NCBI RefSeq assembly: GCF_000170795.1
Contig: NZ_ABCM01000012.1
Span: 124,001 to 188,000 of the forward strand
Source: Pedobacter sp. BAL39
Lineage (GTDB): Bacteria; Bacteroidota; Bacteroidia; Sphingobacteriales; Sphingobacteriaceae
DNA: 64,000 bases
Reading direction: 5' to 3'
Part shown: piece after piece, positions 43,010 to 51,290 of the stretch
Numbering within the stretch: position 1 is the first letter of the stretch
Layout: the number at the start of each line of letters is the position of its first letter
Program-made: the position numbers and the translations under genes
The notes under the pieces: model-generated
What the model was told of the DNA's origin: nothing
What the model saw: the letters and a program-made list of their open reading frames with translations, nothing else
Database searches by the model: none

Positions 43010-44677
43010 ATGAAAAGGACCTTTTATCTGTTATTTATTTACATGCTGGCCGCAAGCCCGCTCATTGCAACGGCGCAACTGCTGGGTGCCAAAAAAGGGT
43101 ATAGCCGTGCTGATACACTCCGCGGGATGTGGGGGCCCCTGCGCTCTTGTTATGACATCAACACCTATCACCTCGATGTGAAAATTGACATCGATAAAAA
43201 ATTCATCAGCGGCAGCAATGAATTCAGCTTTACCGCCCTGAGCGACTTCAGCACATTGCAGTTTGACCTTTTCAGGAACATGACTATCGAAAAGGTGGTC
43301 TACCTCGGACAGGAGATACACTTCCACAGAGAACTGGACGCTGTATACTTGTCCTTCCCCAATGAAATCAAAAAAGGCAGCAAAGCAAGCTTCAGGGTCT
43401 TCTACTCGGGCAACCCCAGCATTGCCAGACGCCCACCATGGGACGGAGGGTTTATATTCAGCAAGGACAGGTCCGGCAACCCATGGGTTTCCGTTGCCTG
43501 CCAGGGATTCGGCGCCAGCAGCTGGTGGCCCACGAAAGACCACCAGAGTGACGAGGTAGACAGCATGACGGTCAGCATTAGCATTCCCAACGGACTGGAT
43601 GAAGTTTCCAACGGTCGCTTTGTCAGCAAAAAAAAGCTTGACGACAACTATACACAGTACAACTGGCGTATCAGCAACCCCATCAACAACTATAGTGTCA
43701 GTTTTTACATTGGCAAATATGCACACTGGACAGATACCTATCAGGGTGAAAAGGGACCGCTGACACTGGATTTCTGGGCGCTGAGAGAAGACAGTACCGA
43801 GGCCCGCCCGCACTGGGATGCAGATGTCAAACCAATGCTTAAATCTTTTGAAAGCTGGTTCGGCCCCTATCCTTTTTATACTGATGGATACAAGCTGGTA
43901 CAGGCACCACACCTCGGCATGGAACACCAGAGTGCCGTTGCCTATGGCAATAAATTTAAAAAAGGATACTTGGGCAGCGACCTGTCGGGCTCAGGATGGG
44001 GAATGAAGTTCGACTTCATCACCGTTCACGAAAGCGGCCACGAGTGGTTTGGCAATAACATCACCAGTAAAGATATCGCTGATATGTGGGTTCATGAGGG
44101 TTTTACCTGTTATTCAGAAGCACTGTTCACCGAGAGCCTGTATGGTAAGGATGCAGCTTCAGCTTACGTTCAGGGCATCCGGATGAACATCTCTAACGAC
44201 ATCCCTATCATTGGCCCCTATAATGTCAACAAAGAAGGATCGGGAGACATGTACTACAAAGGTGCAAACCTCATCCATACCATCAGACAGCTGATGGCTA
44301 ACGATGATCAGTTCAGGGCAATCCTGAGGGGGCTGAACAAGGATTTCTACCACCAGACCGTAACCACACAGCAGATCGAAAGCTACATCGCCAAAAAAAG
44401 TGGACTAAAGCTGGACAAGGTTTTTGACCAGTACCTTCGCGATACCCGGATTCCCCTGCTGGAATATAAGATCAAGGATGGCAAACTGACCTACCGCTGG
44501 ACAAACGTTATCGAAGGTTTTGATATGCCACTGCTGGCAAACCTGAAAGGCAATAAAACGTTCAGCCTCATCCACCCGGAAACTACCTGGAAGACCACAG
44601 CCCTGACTGCCGGTATCGACAGCAAAAGTTTCATGGTAAATCCTAATTTTTACATCAAGACAAAAGTGCAGCAATAG
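43010..44677 (+). CDS. Secreted M1 family aminopeptidase
   Basis: The 555-aa product has a signal peptide (MKRTFYLLFIYMLAASPLIA). It then has the N-terminal beta-saddle of M1 peptidases, a GxMEN-like substrate loop (LGMEHQSAVAYG), and the zinc site HESGHEW with H340, H344 and catalytic E341, plus the third ligand E363 in WVHEGF. It should release N-terminal amino acids from peptides in the periplasm. It is shorter than PepN (about 870 aa) because the C-terminal helical domain is absent, which is normal for this subgroup. It lies 10 bp after the CocE-like hydrolase gene. Confidence 0.95.
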   Translation: MKRTFYLLFIYMLAASPLIATAQLLGAKKGYSRADTLRGMWGPLRSCYDINTYHLDVKIDIDKKFISGSNEFSFTALSDFSTLQFDLFRNMTIEKVVYLGQEIHFHRELDAVYLSFPNEIKKGSKASFRVFYSGNPSIARRPPWDGGFIFSKDRSGNPWVSVACQGFGASSWWPTKDHQSDEVDSMTVSISIPNGLDEVSNGRFVSKKKLDDNYTQYNWRISNPINNYSVSFYIGKYAHWTDTYQGEKGPLTLDFWALREDSTEARPHWDADVKPMLKSFESWFGPYPFYTDGYKLVQAPHLGMEHQSAVAYGNKFKKGYLGSDLSGSGWGMKFDFITVHESGHEWFGNNITSKDIADMWVHEGFTCYSEALFTESLYGKDAASAYVQGIRMNISNDIPIIGPYNVNKEGSGDMYYKGANLIHTIRQLMANDDQFRAILRGLNKDFYHQTVTTQQIESYIAKKSGLKLDKVFDQYLRDTRIPLLEYKIKDGKLTYRWTNVIEGFDMPLLANLKGNKTFSLIHPETTWKTTALTAGIDSKSFMVNPNFYIKTKVQQ

Positions 44678-44700
44678 CAGATGTAAAGGCCGCAAAAAAC

Positions 44701-44732
44701 AAAGCCTGTATGCGAAAACGCATACAGGCTTT
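44701..44732. terminator. Bidirectional terminator between the M1 peptidase gene and sucB
   Basis: Perfect 14-bp stem: AAAGCCTGTATGCG (44701-44714) with CGCATACAGGCTTT (44719-44732), and a tetraloop AAAA. A-run and T-run on either side allow it to stop both convergent transcripts. Confidence 0.92.
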
Positions 44733-44769
44733 TCTATGATCAAAACCTTTAAACGGCCTGAATGTCTAA

Positions 44770-46002
44770 TTATACACCAAGCAACAATCTTGCAGGATCT
44801 TCCAGTAATTGTTTTACACGAACAAGGAAACCAACAGATTCTCTTCCATCAATGATCCTGTGGTCGTAAGACAAAGCCAGGTACATCATTGGACGGATCA
44901 CCACTTCTCCTTTTTCAGCAATCGGACGTTCGATGATGTTGTGCATACCAAGGATCGCCGACTGAGGTGCGTTGATGATCGGCGTAGACATCATAGATCC
45001 GAAAACACCACCATTAGTGATGGTGAAAGTACCACCTGTCATCTCTTCAATCGTCAACTTGCTATCGCGGGCCTTCGTAGCCAGCTCAATTACCGACTTT
45101 TCAATCTGCGCAAGCGAAAGGCTTTCGGCATTTCTGATGATCGGCACAACAAGACCTTTCGGTGCTGATACCGCGATAGAGATGTCCACAAAATCATTGT
45201 ATACCAGCTCGTCACCGTCAATACGTGCATTCACGGCAGGAAAATCTTTCATCGCTTCACACACCGCTTTAGAGAAGAAGCTCATGAAACCAAGACCTAC
45301 ACCATGTTTTTCCTTGAACTGATCTTTATATTTACTGCGCAGGTCCATGATCGGCTTCATGTTGACCTCGTTGAAGGTAGTCAGCATGGCCGTTTCATTC
45401 TTGACGCTCACCAGACGTTTTGCAACTGTCTTACGCAACGGAGACATTTTTTGTCTGCGTTCGTTTCTTTCTCCCGCAACAACTGGGGCAGCAGCAGCTG
45501 GTGCCGCTGCAGGCGCAGCTTTAGGTTGTGATTTTTCTGCTTTCAGGGCATCTTCCTTAGTAATTCTTCCATCCACACCAGTACCCTGTACAGAACCGGC
45601 ATCTACTCCTTTTTCAGCAAGAATCTTTCCTGCAGAAGGAGATGGCGTACCTGTTGCATAACTGCTTCCAGATTTTTCAGCCACCGGAGCAGCTGCTTTT
45701 TCTTCAGCTACCACTGCCTTTTCTTCTTTCGCAGCAGCAGGAGCTTCGGCCGCTTTAGGTGCAGCCCCTCCATCTTCAATCTTACATACTACAGCACCTA
45801 TCGCCAGGGTATCTCCCTCGCTAGCTACTGTTTTCAAAGTTCCAGCCTGTTCAGCAGTTAACTCAAAGGTTGCTTTATCAGATTCCAATTCGGCAATAAC
45901 CTCATCCATTTCAACTGCTTCTCCATCGTTTTTCACCCATCGTGACAAAACAACTTCGGTAATCGACTCGCCTACTGGCGGAACTTTTATTTCTATACTC
46001 AT
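44770..46002 (-). CDS. sucB: 2-oxoglutarate dehydrogenase E2 (dihydrolipoyl succinyltransferase)
   Basis: The 410-aa E2 protein carries one lipoyl domain with lipoylated K43 in ELESDKATFEL, an Ala/Pro-rich linker, the E1/E3-binding peripheral domain (PSPSAGKILAEKGVDAGSVQ, then GTGVDGRITKEDAL), a second Ala/Pro linker, and the catalytic core with active-site H381 and D385 in ALSYDHRIIDGRES. It forms the core of the 2-oxoglutarate dehydrogenase complex. It follows sucA by 20 bp on the same strand and is probably co-transcribed from the sucA promoter. Confidence 0.98.
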   Translation of the reverse strand: MSIEIKVPPVGESITEVVLSRWVKNDGEAVEMDEVIAELESDKATFELTAEQAGTLKTVASEGDTLAIGAVVCKIEDGGAAPKAAEAPAAAKEEKAVVAEEKAAAPVAEKSGSSYATGTPSPSAGKILAEKGVDAGSVQGTGVDGRITKEDALKAEKSQPKAAPAAAPAAAAPVVAGERNERRQKMSPLRKTVAKRLVSVKNETAMLTTFNEVNMKPIMDLRSKYKDQFKEKHGVGLGFMSFFSKAVCEAMKDFPAVNARIDGDELVYNDFVDISIAVSAPKGLVVPIIRNAESLSLAQIEKSVIELATKARDSKLTIEEMTGGTFTITNGGVFGSMMSTPIINAPQSAILGMHNIIERPIAEKGEVVIRPMMYLALSYDHRIIDGRESVGFLVRVKQLLEDPARLLLGV

Positions 46003-46022
46003 AACTGATGTATTATATTTCT

Positions 46023-48818
46023 CTAATCTACATTATAAACTTTGCTCACCGATTTTTTGGCGATCTTTTTCTCCTGCTCCGTTACCGGCATCTCAAAAGA
46101 TTTTGCCAGGATATAGGCTTGCTGGTCTGCATGTTGCCTTGCAAACCCAGAAGCTGTGCTGCTGCTCTCCTTCCTTGAGATCACTTCGATTGCGCTGAAA
46201 CTTGTTTTACGAAGTCTGCGCAATAGATATGGCCAGGCACCCATGTTCTCAGGCTCTTCCTGTACCCAAAGTGCCTCGTCCGCATTTTTATATTTCTTGT
46301 ATACGGCTTCCATCTGTGCCACAGGAGTAGGATACAATTGCTCAACCCTCACAATGGCCACATCTTTGATCTCGTCTTTCGTCTGTTTTTCCAACAGCTC
46401 GTAGTAAATCTTACCGCTGCAGAACAACACCCTTTTCACATCAGCTGCTTTCACACGGGCATCATCAATGACCTCCATGAACTTGCCATCGGTAAACTCT
46501 TCGATACCGGATACACACTGAGGATGACGCAACAGACTTTTCGGCGTAAAGACCACTAACGGTTTTCTGAAATCGCGCTTAAACTGTCTGCGGATGGCAT
46601 GGAAGAAGTTCGCCGGTGTTGTACAGTTGGTAATCTGCATATTGTGGTCTGCACAAAGTTCCATAAAACGCTCAATACGCGCCGAAGAGTGCTCCGGTCC
46701 CTGTCCTTCATATCCATGTGGCAACAACATCACCAAGCCGTTTTCACGTTGCCATTTGGTTTCTGCACTGGCAATATACTGGTCTACCACAATCTGTGCA
46801 CCGTTGAAGAAATCTCCAAACTGAGCTTCCCAGATGGTCAGTGCATTCGGATTGGCCATGGCATAACCATATTCAAAACCAAGTACACCATATTCCGAAA
46901 GGTGTGAATTGTAGATGTCAAAAGGCGCCTGCTGATCAGAAACATTCGACAGTGGGATATATTCTTCTTCTGAATCTTCAAGGGTAATCACGGCATGGCG
47001 GTGCGAGAACGTACCACGTTCCACATCCTGTCCGCTTAAACGGACGCGTTTACCCTCTGCCAGTAAAGTACCATATGCCAATTGCTCACCCATGGCCCAG
47101 TCGAAGATGTGTGTCGTCGTGGCCATCTTACTACGCTCGTCAAAAAGCTTTTCAATTTTCTTGAAGAATTTCTTGTCTTTAGGCAAACTGCTGATCCGCT
47201 TCGCAACTTCAAGTAAAGTGTTTTTCTTAACCGCTGTATTTGGAGAGCTCTCGAAATCCTTGGCTGTAGCAATGCGCATATCTGCCCATGCACCACCAAA
47301 TTTAACATCCTGATAAGTGGAGGTCAGCTCCTTAGCCTCATTTAAACGCTCCTGCAGAATACCACGGAATTCTTTCTCCATTTCTTTTGCCAGGCTCGCT
47401 TCCAGTTTCCCCTCACTAATCAGTTGCTGCACATAGATGTCACGCGGGTTGGCGTGTTTCTCAATGGTCTTATACAGCAATGGCTGTGTGAACTTAGGCT
47501 CATCCGCCTCATTGTGTCCGAACCTGCGGTAGCACAGGATATCGATAAACACATCATTTTTATATTTCTGACGATATTCCATTGCCAGGTTAATTGCATA
47601 AACCAGTGCCTCTACATCATCGCCATTCACATGGAACACGGGAGATAAAGTCACTTTTGCGATATCCGTACAATAGGTACTTGAACGCGCATCTTTATAG
47701 TTGGTGGTAAAACCAATCTGGTTGTTGATGATCAGGTGAATGGTACCGCCGGTTTTATAACCGTCAAGACCGGCCATCTGGATCACCTCATATACGATAC
47801 CCTGACCTGCGATAGACGCATCACCATGGATCAGAATTGGTGCAATGCGTGCATTGTCGCCACCATATTTAAAATCTATCTTAGACCTTGTCATCCCTTC
47901 TACCACACCGTTCACCGTTTCCAGGTGAGATGGGTTTGGACAAAGGCTCAGGTGTACATTTTTACCATTATTGGTGGTCACGTCTGTAGAATAACCAAGG
48001 TGATATTTTACATCACCACCAAACGGAGATTCAGCACTGTAACCTTTGCCCTCAAACTCGGCAAAAATATCCTTATAGGTTTTCTGCATGATATTGGCAA
48101 GAACATTCAGCCTTCCGCGATGCGCCATACCGATCACAAATTCTTCAATACCAAGTTCAGAGCCTTTCTCAATGACAGAGTCCAAAGCAGGAATCAATGC
48201 CTCAGCACCTTCCAGCGAAAATCTCTTCTGCCCCAGGAATTTGGTGCCCAGAAAATTCTCAAAACTTACAGCTTCATTTAGTTTTTTAAGTATCCTGCGT
48301 TTCTCATCAATGGAGAAGTTGGGCGTATTGCGCACACCCTCCATTTTCTGTTCAATCCAGGAAAGTACTTCAGGAGTACGCACATACTTATATTCAGCAC
48401 CAATAGACCTGCAGTAGGTCTGTTTCAGAAAAGCAACGATATCACTCAGCTTCGCAGCGCCAAGACCAACCTCGATGCCGGCATTGAAAACAGTATCGTT
48501 GTCAGCCGCCGACAGCTTGAAATTCTCCAGATCCAATGTTGGCAGGTGCAGGCGTCTTTCACGAACGGGATTGGTATGTGTAAACAGGTGGCCGCGCTGA
48601 CGATAACCATTGATCATGTTCAGCACGTTGATTTCTTTAAGAAAATGCTCGGGAGTTTCATCAGTTACTGCGTTGCCGCCAGCAGCTCTTCCAAAGTCAA
48701 AGCCTTCGAAAAATTTCTGCCAACCGAACTCAACTGAACTGGGGTCTTCCTTAAAAGTTTGATAAAGGGATTCTACGTATTCGGCGTTCTCGCCGCTGAG
48801 ATAAGATAAATTATCCAT
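46023..48818 (-). CDS. sucA: 2-oxoglutarate dehydrogenase E1
   Basis: The 931-aa thiamine-diphosphate enzyme decarboxylates 2-oxoglutarate and transfers the succinyl group to the lipoyl arm of SucB in the TCA cycle. The N-terminus LSYLSGENAEYVESLYQTF is the E2-binding region. EFVIGMAHRGRLNVLANIM, the ThDP/Mg site with GDASIAGQGIVYEVIQMAGL, and the C-terminal LPHGYEGQGPEHSSARIERF block follow. The length agrees with bacterial SucA. sucB follows by 20 bp. The gene has its own promoter just downstream of the litR-like gene's end. Confidence 0.98.
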   Translation of the reverse strand: MDNLSYLSGENAEYVESLYQTFKEDPSSVEFGWQKFFEGFDFGRAAGGNAVTDETPEHFLKEINVLNMINGYRQRGHLFTHTNPVRERRLHLPTLDLENFKLSAADNDTVFNAGIEVGLGAAKLSDIVAFLKQTYCRSIGAEYKYVRTPEVLSWIEQKMEGVRNTPNFSIDEKRRILKKLNEAVSFENFLGTKFLGQKRFSLEGAEALIPALDSVIEKGSELGIEEFVIGMAHRGRLNVLANIMQKTYKDIFAEFEGKGYSAESPFGGDVKYHLGYSTDVTTNNGKNVHLSLCPNPSHLETVNGVVEGMTRSKIDFKYGGDNARIAPILIHGDASIAGQGIVYEVIQMAGLDGYKTGGTIHLIINNQIGFTTNYKDARSSTYCTDIAKVTLSPVFHVNGDDVEALVYAINLAMEYRQKYKNDVFIDILCYRRFGHNEADEPKFTQPLLYKTIEKHANPRDIYVQQLISEGKLEASLAKEMEKEFRGILQERLNEAKELTSTYQDVKFGGAWADMRIATAKDFESSPNTAVKKNTLLEVAKRISSLPKDKKFFKKIEKLFDERSKMATTTHIFDWAMGEQLAYGTLLAEGKRVRLSGQDVERGTFSHRHAVITLEDSEEEYIPLSNVSDQQAPFDIYNSHLSEYGVLGFEYGYAMANPNALTIWEAQFGDFFNGAQIVVDQYIASAETKWQRENGLVMLLPHGYEGQGPEHSSARIERFMELCADHNMQITNCTTPANFFHAIRRQFKRDFRKPLVVFTPKSLLRHPQCVSGIEEFTDGKFMEVIDDARVKAADVKRVLFCSGKIYYELLEKQTKDEIKDVAIVRVEQLYPTPVAQMEAVYKKYKNADEALWVQEEPENMGAWPYLLRRLRKTSFSAIEVISRKESSSTASGFARQHADQQAYILAKSFEMPVTEQEKKIAKKSVSKVYNVD

Positions 48819-48844
48819 TATTTTTGAATATGCTATAAGTATGG

Positions 48845-48877
48845 CAAAATTAGGATTTTACCTATTAAATAAGGCAA
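48845..48877 (-). promoter_or_regulatory. Promoter of sucAB
   Basis: Minus-strand TAATTTTG (48852-48845) matches TAnnTTTG; a TTG lies at 48877-48875, 22 bp upstream (a long spacer). The leader is about 23 nt. The sequence GGCAAAATT occurs twice here (48843-48851 and 48873-48881), 30 bp apart. Confidence 0.55.
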
Positions 48878-48883
48878 AATTCT

Positions 48884-49762
48884 TTATAAATCTTCAAGAA
48901 ATTCTGTCATGTCGCAGACATTCTTCAAAGGTGTCAGATGGTCTTTTACAAGGATATCAAACTCGGAGATCAGGCTCCCTGCCACAATTAATGGCACATT
49001 CAGATTATCCATCACCTTTCCTATAATCTTGTTCACATCTTTCCCAAGGTTCAAGGAAGTGAGCACAATAAAAGCATAGTCAGGTTTGTAAGAAGTCACG
49101 ACCCTTTTTAAATCGGCATATGGAATTTCCGAGCCCAGATACAATGTTTCATGACCGCATTTCTTCAACAGGTACCTAGCAAAAAGCAAGCCTGTTTCAT
49201 GCATTTCCGCTTCAGGAAGAAATAAAAGGAATCTTTTTGCATCTTTTTTCTCGGGTTTTTCAACCTTATCAATCTCCACAATAATCCGGTCCCTGATCAG
49301 GTTTGAAGCGAAATGCTCCTGTGAAGGATCAATGGTACCCGTTTGCCACAACATCCCTACTCTTTTCATAAATGGGAATAAGATGACATCCATTGTTTCA
49401 ATAAGTCCCATCTCGGCAATACACTTCGCAAGGATATCGGAAAAAGCGACTTCATCATAGGCCATTGTTGCGTCCGACAAACTGAGCATCTGTACGGAGT
49501 CATTGTGATAATCGGCCTTAAGCTGCGAGACCAGCTCCACGATCTGGTTTTGGGTCATCCTAGCAATCCTGCTGATCTTATAACCATTCTCATTCAGGGC
49601 CACGATATTCAACAGCATCTTCAGATCTTCTTCATCGTAATAGCGAATGTTTGTGGGTGTCCTTTTTGAAGGCACGAGATTATACCTGACTTCCCATGCC
49701 CTTATAGTATGGGCCTTAATGCCAATTAATCCCTCGATGTCACTTATTGAAAATTTTCTCAC
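48884..49762 (-). CDS. MerR family regulator with cobalamin-binding domain (LitR/CarH-type photoreceptor)
   Basis: The 292-aa protein has a MerR DNA-binding domain (residues about 3-70: FSISDIEGLIGIKAHTIRAW, then NIRYYDEEDLKMLLNI), a four-helix B12-binding cap and a Rossmann cobalamin domain. The CarH signature W-x9-EH is present (W139, E149, H150 in WQTGTIDPSQEH), and ExHxxG gives the probable lower-ligand His H188 (EMHETG). In CarH, adenosylcobalamin holds a DNA-bound tetramer that light breaks apart. The residue after W139 is Gln140, whereas Thermus CarH has His132 there. The start is GTG 49762; no in-frame ATG is near. Photolyase genes flank it, fitting light-controlled repair. Upstream inverted repeats suggest autoregulation. 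Confidence 0.9.
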   Translation of the reverse strand: MRKFSISDIEGLIGIKAHTIRAWEVRYNLVPSKRTPTNIRYYDEEDLKMLLNIVALNENGYKISRIARMTQNQIVELVSQLKADYHNDSVQMLSLSDATMAYDEVAFSDILAKCIAEMGLIETMDVILFPFMKRVGMLWQTGTIDPSQEHFASNLIRDRIIVEIDKVEKPEKKDAKRFLLFLPEAEMHETGLLFARYLLKKCGHETLYLGSEIPYADLKRVVTSYKPDYAFIVLTSLNLGKDVNKIIGKVMDNLNVPLIVAGSLISEFDILVKDHLTPLKNVCDMTEFLEDL

Positions 49763-49774
49763 GCCACAAATTAC

Positions 49775-49819
49775 AACAATTGTTAAACAACTTTGTTGAA
49801 AAAAATAATTTTGTTCAAC
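49775..49819 (-). promoter_or_regulatory. Array of AACAA/TTGTT inverted repeats at the photoreceptor gene promoter
   Basis: Within 45 bp are AACAATTGTT (49775-49784, palindrome), TTGTTAAACAA (49780-49790, 5-bp arms, 1-bp centre), CAAC-TTT-GTTG (49788-49798) and GTTGAA / TTCAAC (49795-49800 / 49814-49819). They lie 13-57 bp before the GTG start, over or just upstream of a TAATTTG-like -7 element. This is a strong candidate for the binding site of the B12-binding MerR protein itself. Confidence 0.55.
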
Positions 49820-49843
49820 GGACAGTAAAAAAAATCAGGTTGA

Positions 49844-51136
49844 TCAGGCTACGGAAGTTTCACCGGAAACACTCAGCTCCAGCATTTTACGAAGCTTGTC
49901 AATATCAATCCCATTTTTCGACTTGCCATCTTTGCCTACGCCCGCAACATTTGCCCAGTTGCCCCAGTTGCTTGCCGGAGCGTAATCGATCAGCTTCTCT
50001 TCAAAATAAACGGCCCCATTAGTCCAGTGTACCTTCAGGAAATGAACCAGGTAAGTGGCAACAACCAGCCGTCCGGTGTAGGAGATATACCCCGTATCGT
50101 TCAGCTCGGTCATGTAATTATCAATCAACGGATATCCGGTATCCGCGGTTTTCCATTTCTTCAACACTGAGTTCGCAGGATCTACAGAGCTAAAAAAATC
50201 AGATTCAAAATCAGGTTCCTTAAAGAAACGGGTACCATGTTTTTTGAACATAAAGCGGTAGTAATCCCTCCACAACAATCCCAGTAGCATTTGGTTGAAA
50301 TTGGCATTGCTGCCAAACTTCGACTCCGCTTCTTTTACCATCCAGTACACCATCCTTGGCGACAAACATCCCAAAGAAAGCCATCCGGACAAACGCGAAG
50401 AAAAGGCTTCGCGCTCCGCAGATTGTTTGGCCGTATATTTCTGATATACGGCAGCTCCTTCTAAAAGCAGGTCAGAGAGATGCTGCAAACCGGCTTCTTC
50501 ACCGCCACGCAACGCATCCTCCTCGCCAGGAAAAGTCTCCTCTTCAAAGCCAAGGTCTTTAAGGCCGGGCAGCTGACCCCAGTCTTCATTTTCCACAAAT
50601 TCAATGTGGTCTGGCGACAAGAAGCAGGATTTTACCATAGCATCACGCTCAGTCTTTTTCTTGAACTGGGCGAATACATCAGGGATGTCTTTAATTGGAA
50701 AAGGAAGGTCTTCTTTATTATATAAAGTGTGCCCAATAAAATGTCTCAGATTGATTTTGAGCTTCCATAACAAGTCTTCTACTTTTGTGGAGATCTGTGT
50801 TTCCTCTGGCGCCACTTCCCGGTGATGGTAAACTTCCGAAATCTCGTACTGATCTACCAGGCCTGCCATCAGCTCTTCAGGTTTTCCATAGAGCACCAGA
50901 AGGTCTCCGCCAAGCTGCTGAAAAGATGCCCGTAAGGCAGCCACACTCTCCAGCAGAAACTTCGTTCTGCTCATTCCCGTTTTGACTGTATTAAATTGCG
51001 TGGGATCAAAATAATAAGGATCGAAAAAGTAAACAGGCAAAATACTGTCAGATTTCGATATCGCCTCAACCAACATCTCATTATCGTGCAAGCGAAGATC
51101 ATTACGGAACCAAACCAATATTCTCTTAGACTTCAT
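49844..51136 (-). CDS. Cryptochrome DASH-type photolyase/cryptochrome
   Basis: The 430-aa flavoprotein begins KRILVWFRNDLRLHDNEML, the N-terminal antenna (photolyase alpha/beta) domain, with DASH-type traits VYFFDPYYFDP and GMSRTKFLLESVAALRASFQ. The FAD-binding helical domain has SRLSGWLSLGCLSPRMVYW, LLWRDYYRFMFKKHG and the C-terminal ASNWGNWANVAGVGKDGK, which in DASH proteins replaces the GG-x-QWAAGTG segment of CPD photolyases. DASH proteins repair cyclobutane dimers mainly in single-stranded DNA and may signal. The gene is upstream of the photoreceptor gene on the same strand (81-bp gap) and divergent from a TIGR01777 gene. Confidence 0.93.
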   Translation of the reverse strand: MKSKRILVWFRNDLRLHDNEMLVEAISKSDSILPVYFFDPYYFDPTQFNTVKTGMSRTKFLLESVAALRASFQQLGGDLLVLYGKPEELMAGLVDQYEISEVYHHREVAPEETQISTKVEDLLWKLKINLRHFIGHTLYNKEDLPFPIKDIPDVFAQFKKKTERDAMVKSCFLSPDHIEFVENEDWGQLPGLKDLGFEEETFPGEEDALRGGEEAGLQHLSDLLLEGAAVYQKYTAKQSAEREAFSSRLSGWLSLGCLSPRMVYWMVKEAESKFGSNANFNQMLLGLLWRDYYRFMFKKHGTRFFKEPDFESDFFSSVDPANSVLKKWKTADTGYPLIDNYMTELNDTGYISYTGRLVVATYLVHFLKVHWTNGAVYFEEKLIDYAPASNWGNWANVAGVGKDGKSKNGIDIDKLRKMLELSVSGETSVA

Positions 51137-51165
51137 TTATTCTGCTCGAATTTTATAACAATCCA

Positions 51166-51201
51166 CAAAAATATACGATTTTTCACCGGATAAAGCATCC
51201 G
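51166..51201 (-). promoter_or_regulatory. Promoter and possible operator of the cryptochrome DASH gene
   Basis: Minus-strand TATTTTTG (51173-51166) matches TAnnTTTG, 30 bp before ATG 51136. CGGAT-N5-ATCCG (51187-51201) lies where the -33 element would be, so a protein bound there could control the promoter. It differs from the repeats before the photoreceptor gene. Confidence 0.4.
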
Positions 51202-51290
51202 TCAGGTAATATTTACATAAGCGCTACAAAAAATAGCACGAAAATGAACATTGTATCAAACTAATTCTCAAACAGAAAGGTTATCACTTC

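Noticed and set aside
43031..43927. 298-codon antisense frame opposite the M1 peptidase gene
   Set aside because: No signal, domain or promoter; the sense strand holds a complete peptidase with an intact zinc site.
48088..48417. 109-codon frame opposite sucA and similar plus-strand frames
   Set aside because: All lie within sucA on the opposite strand with no supporting motif.
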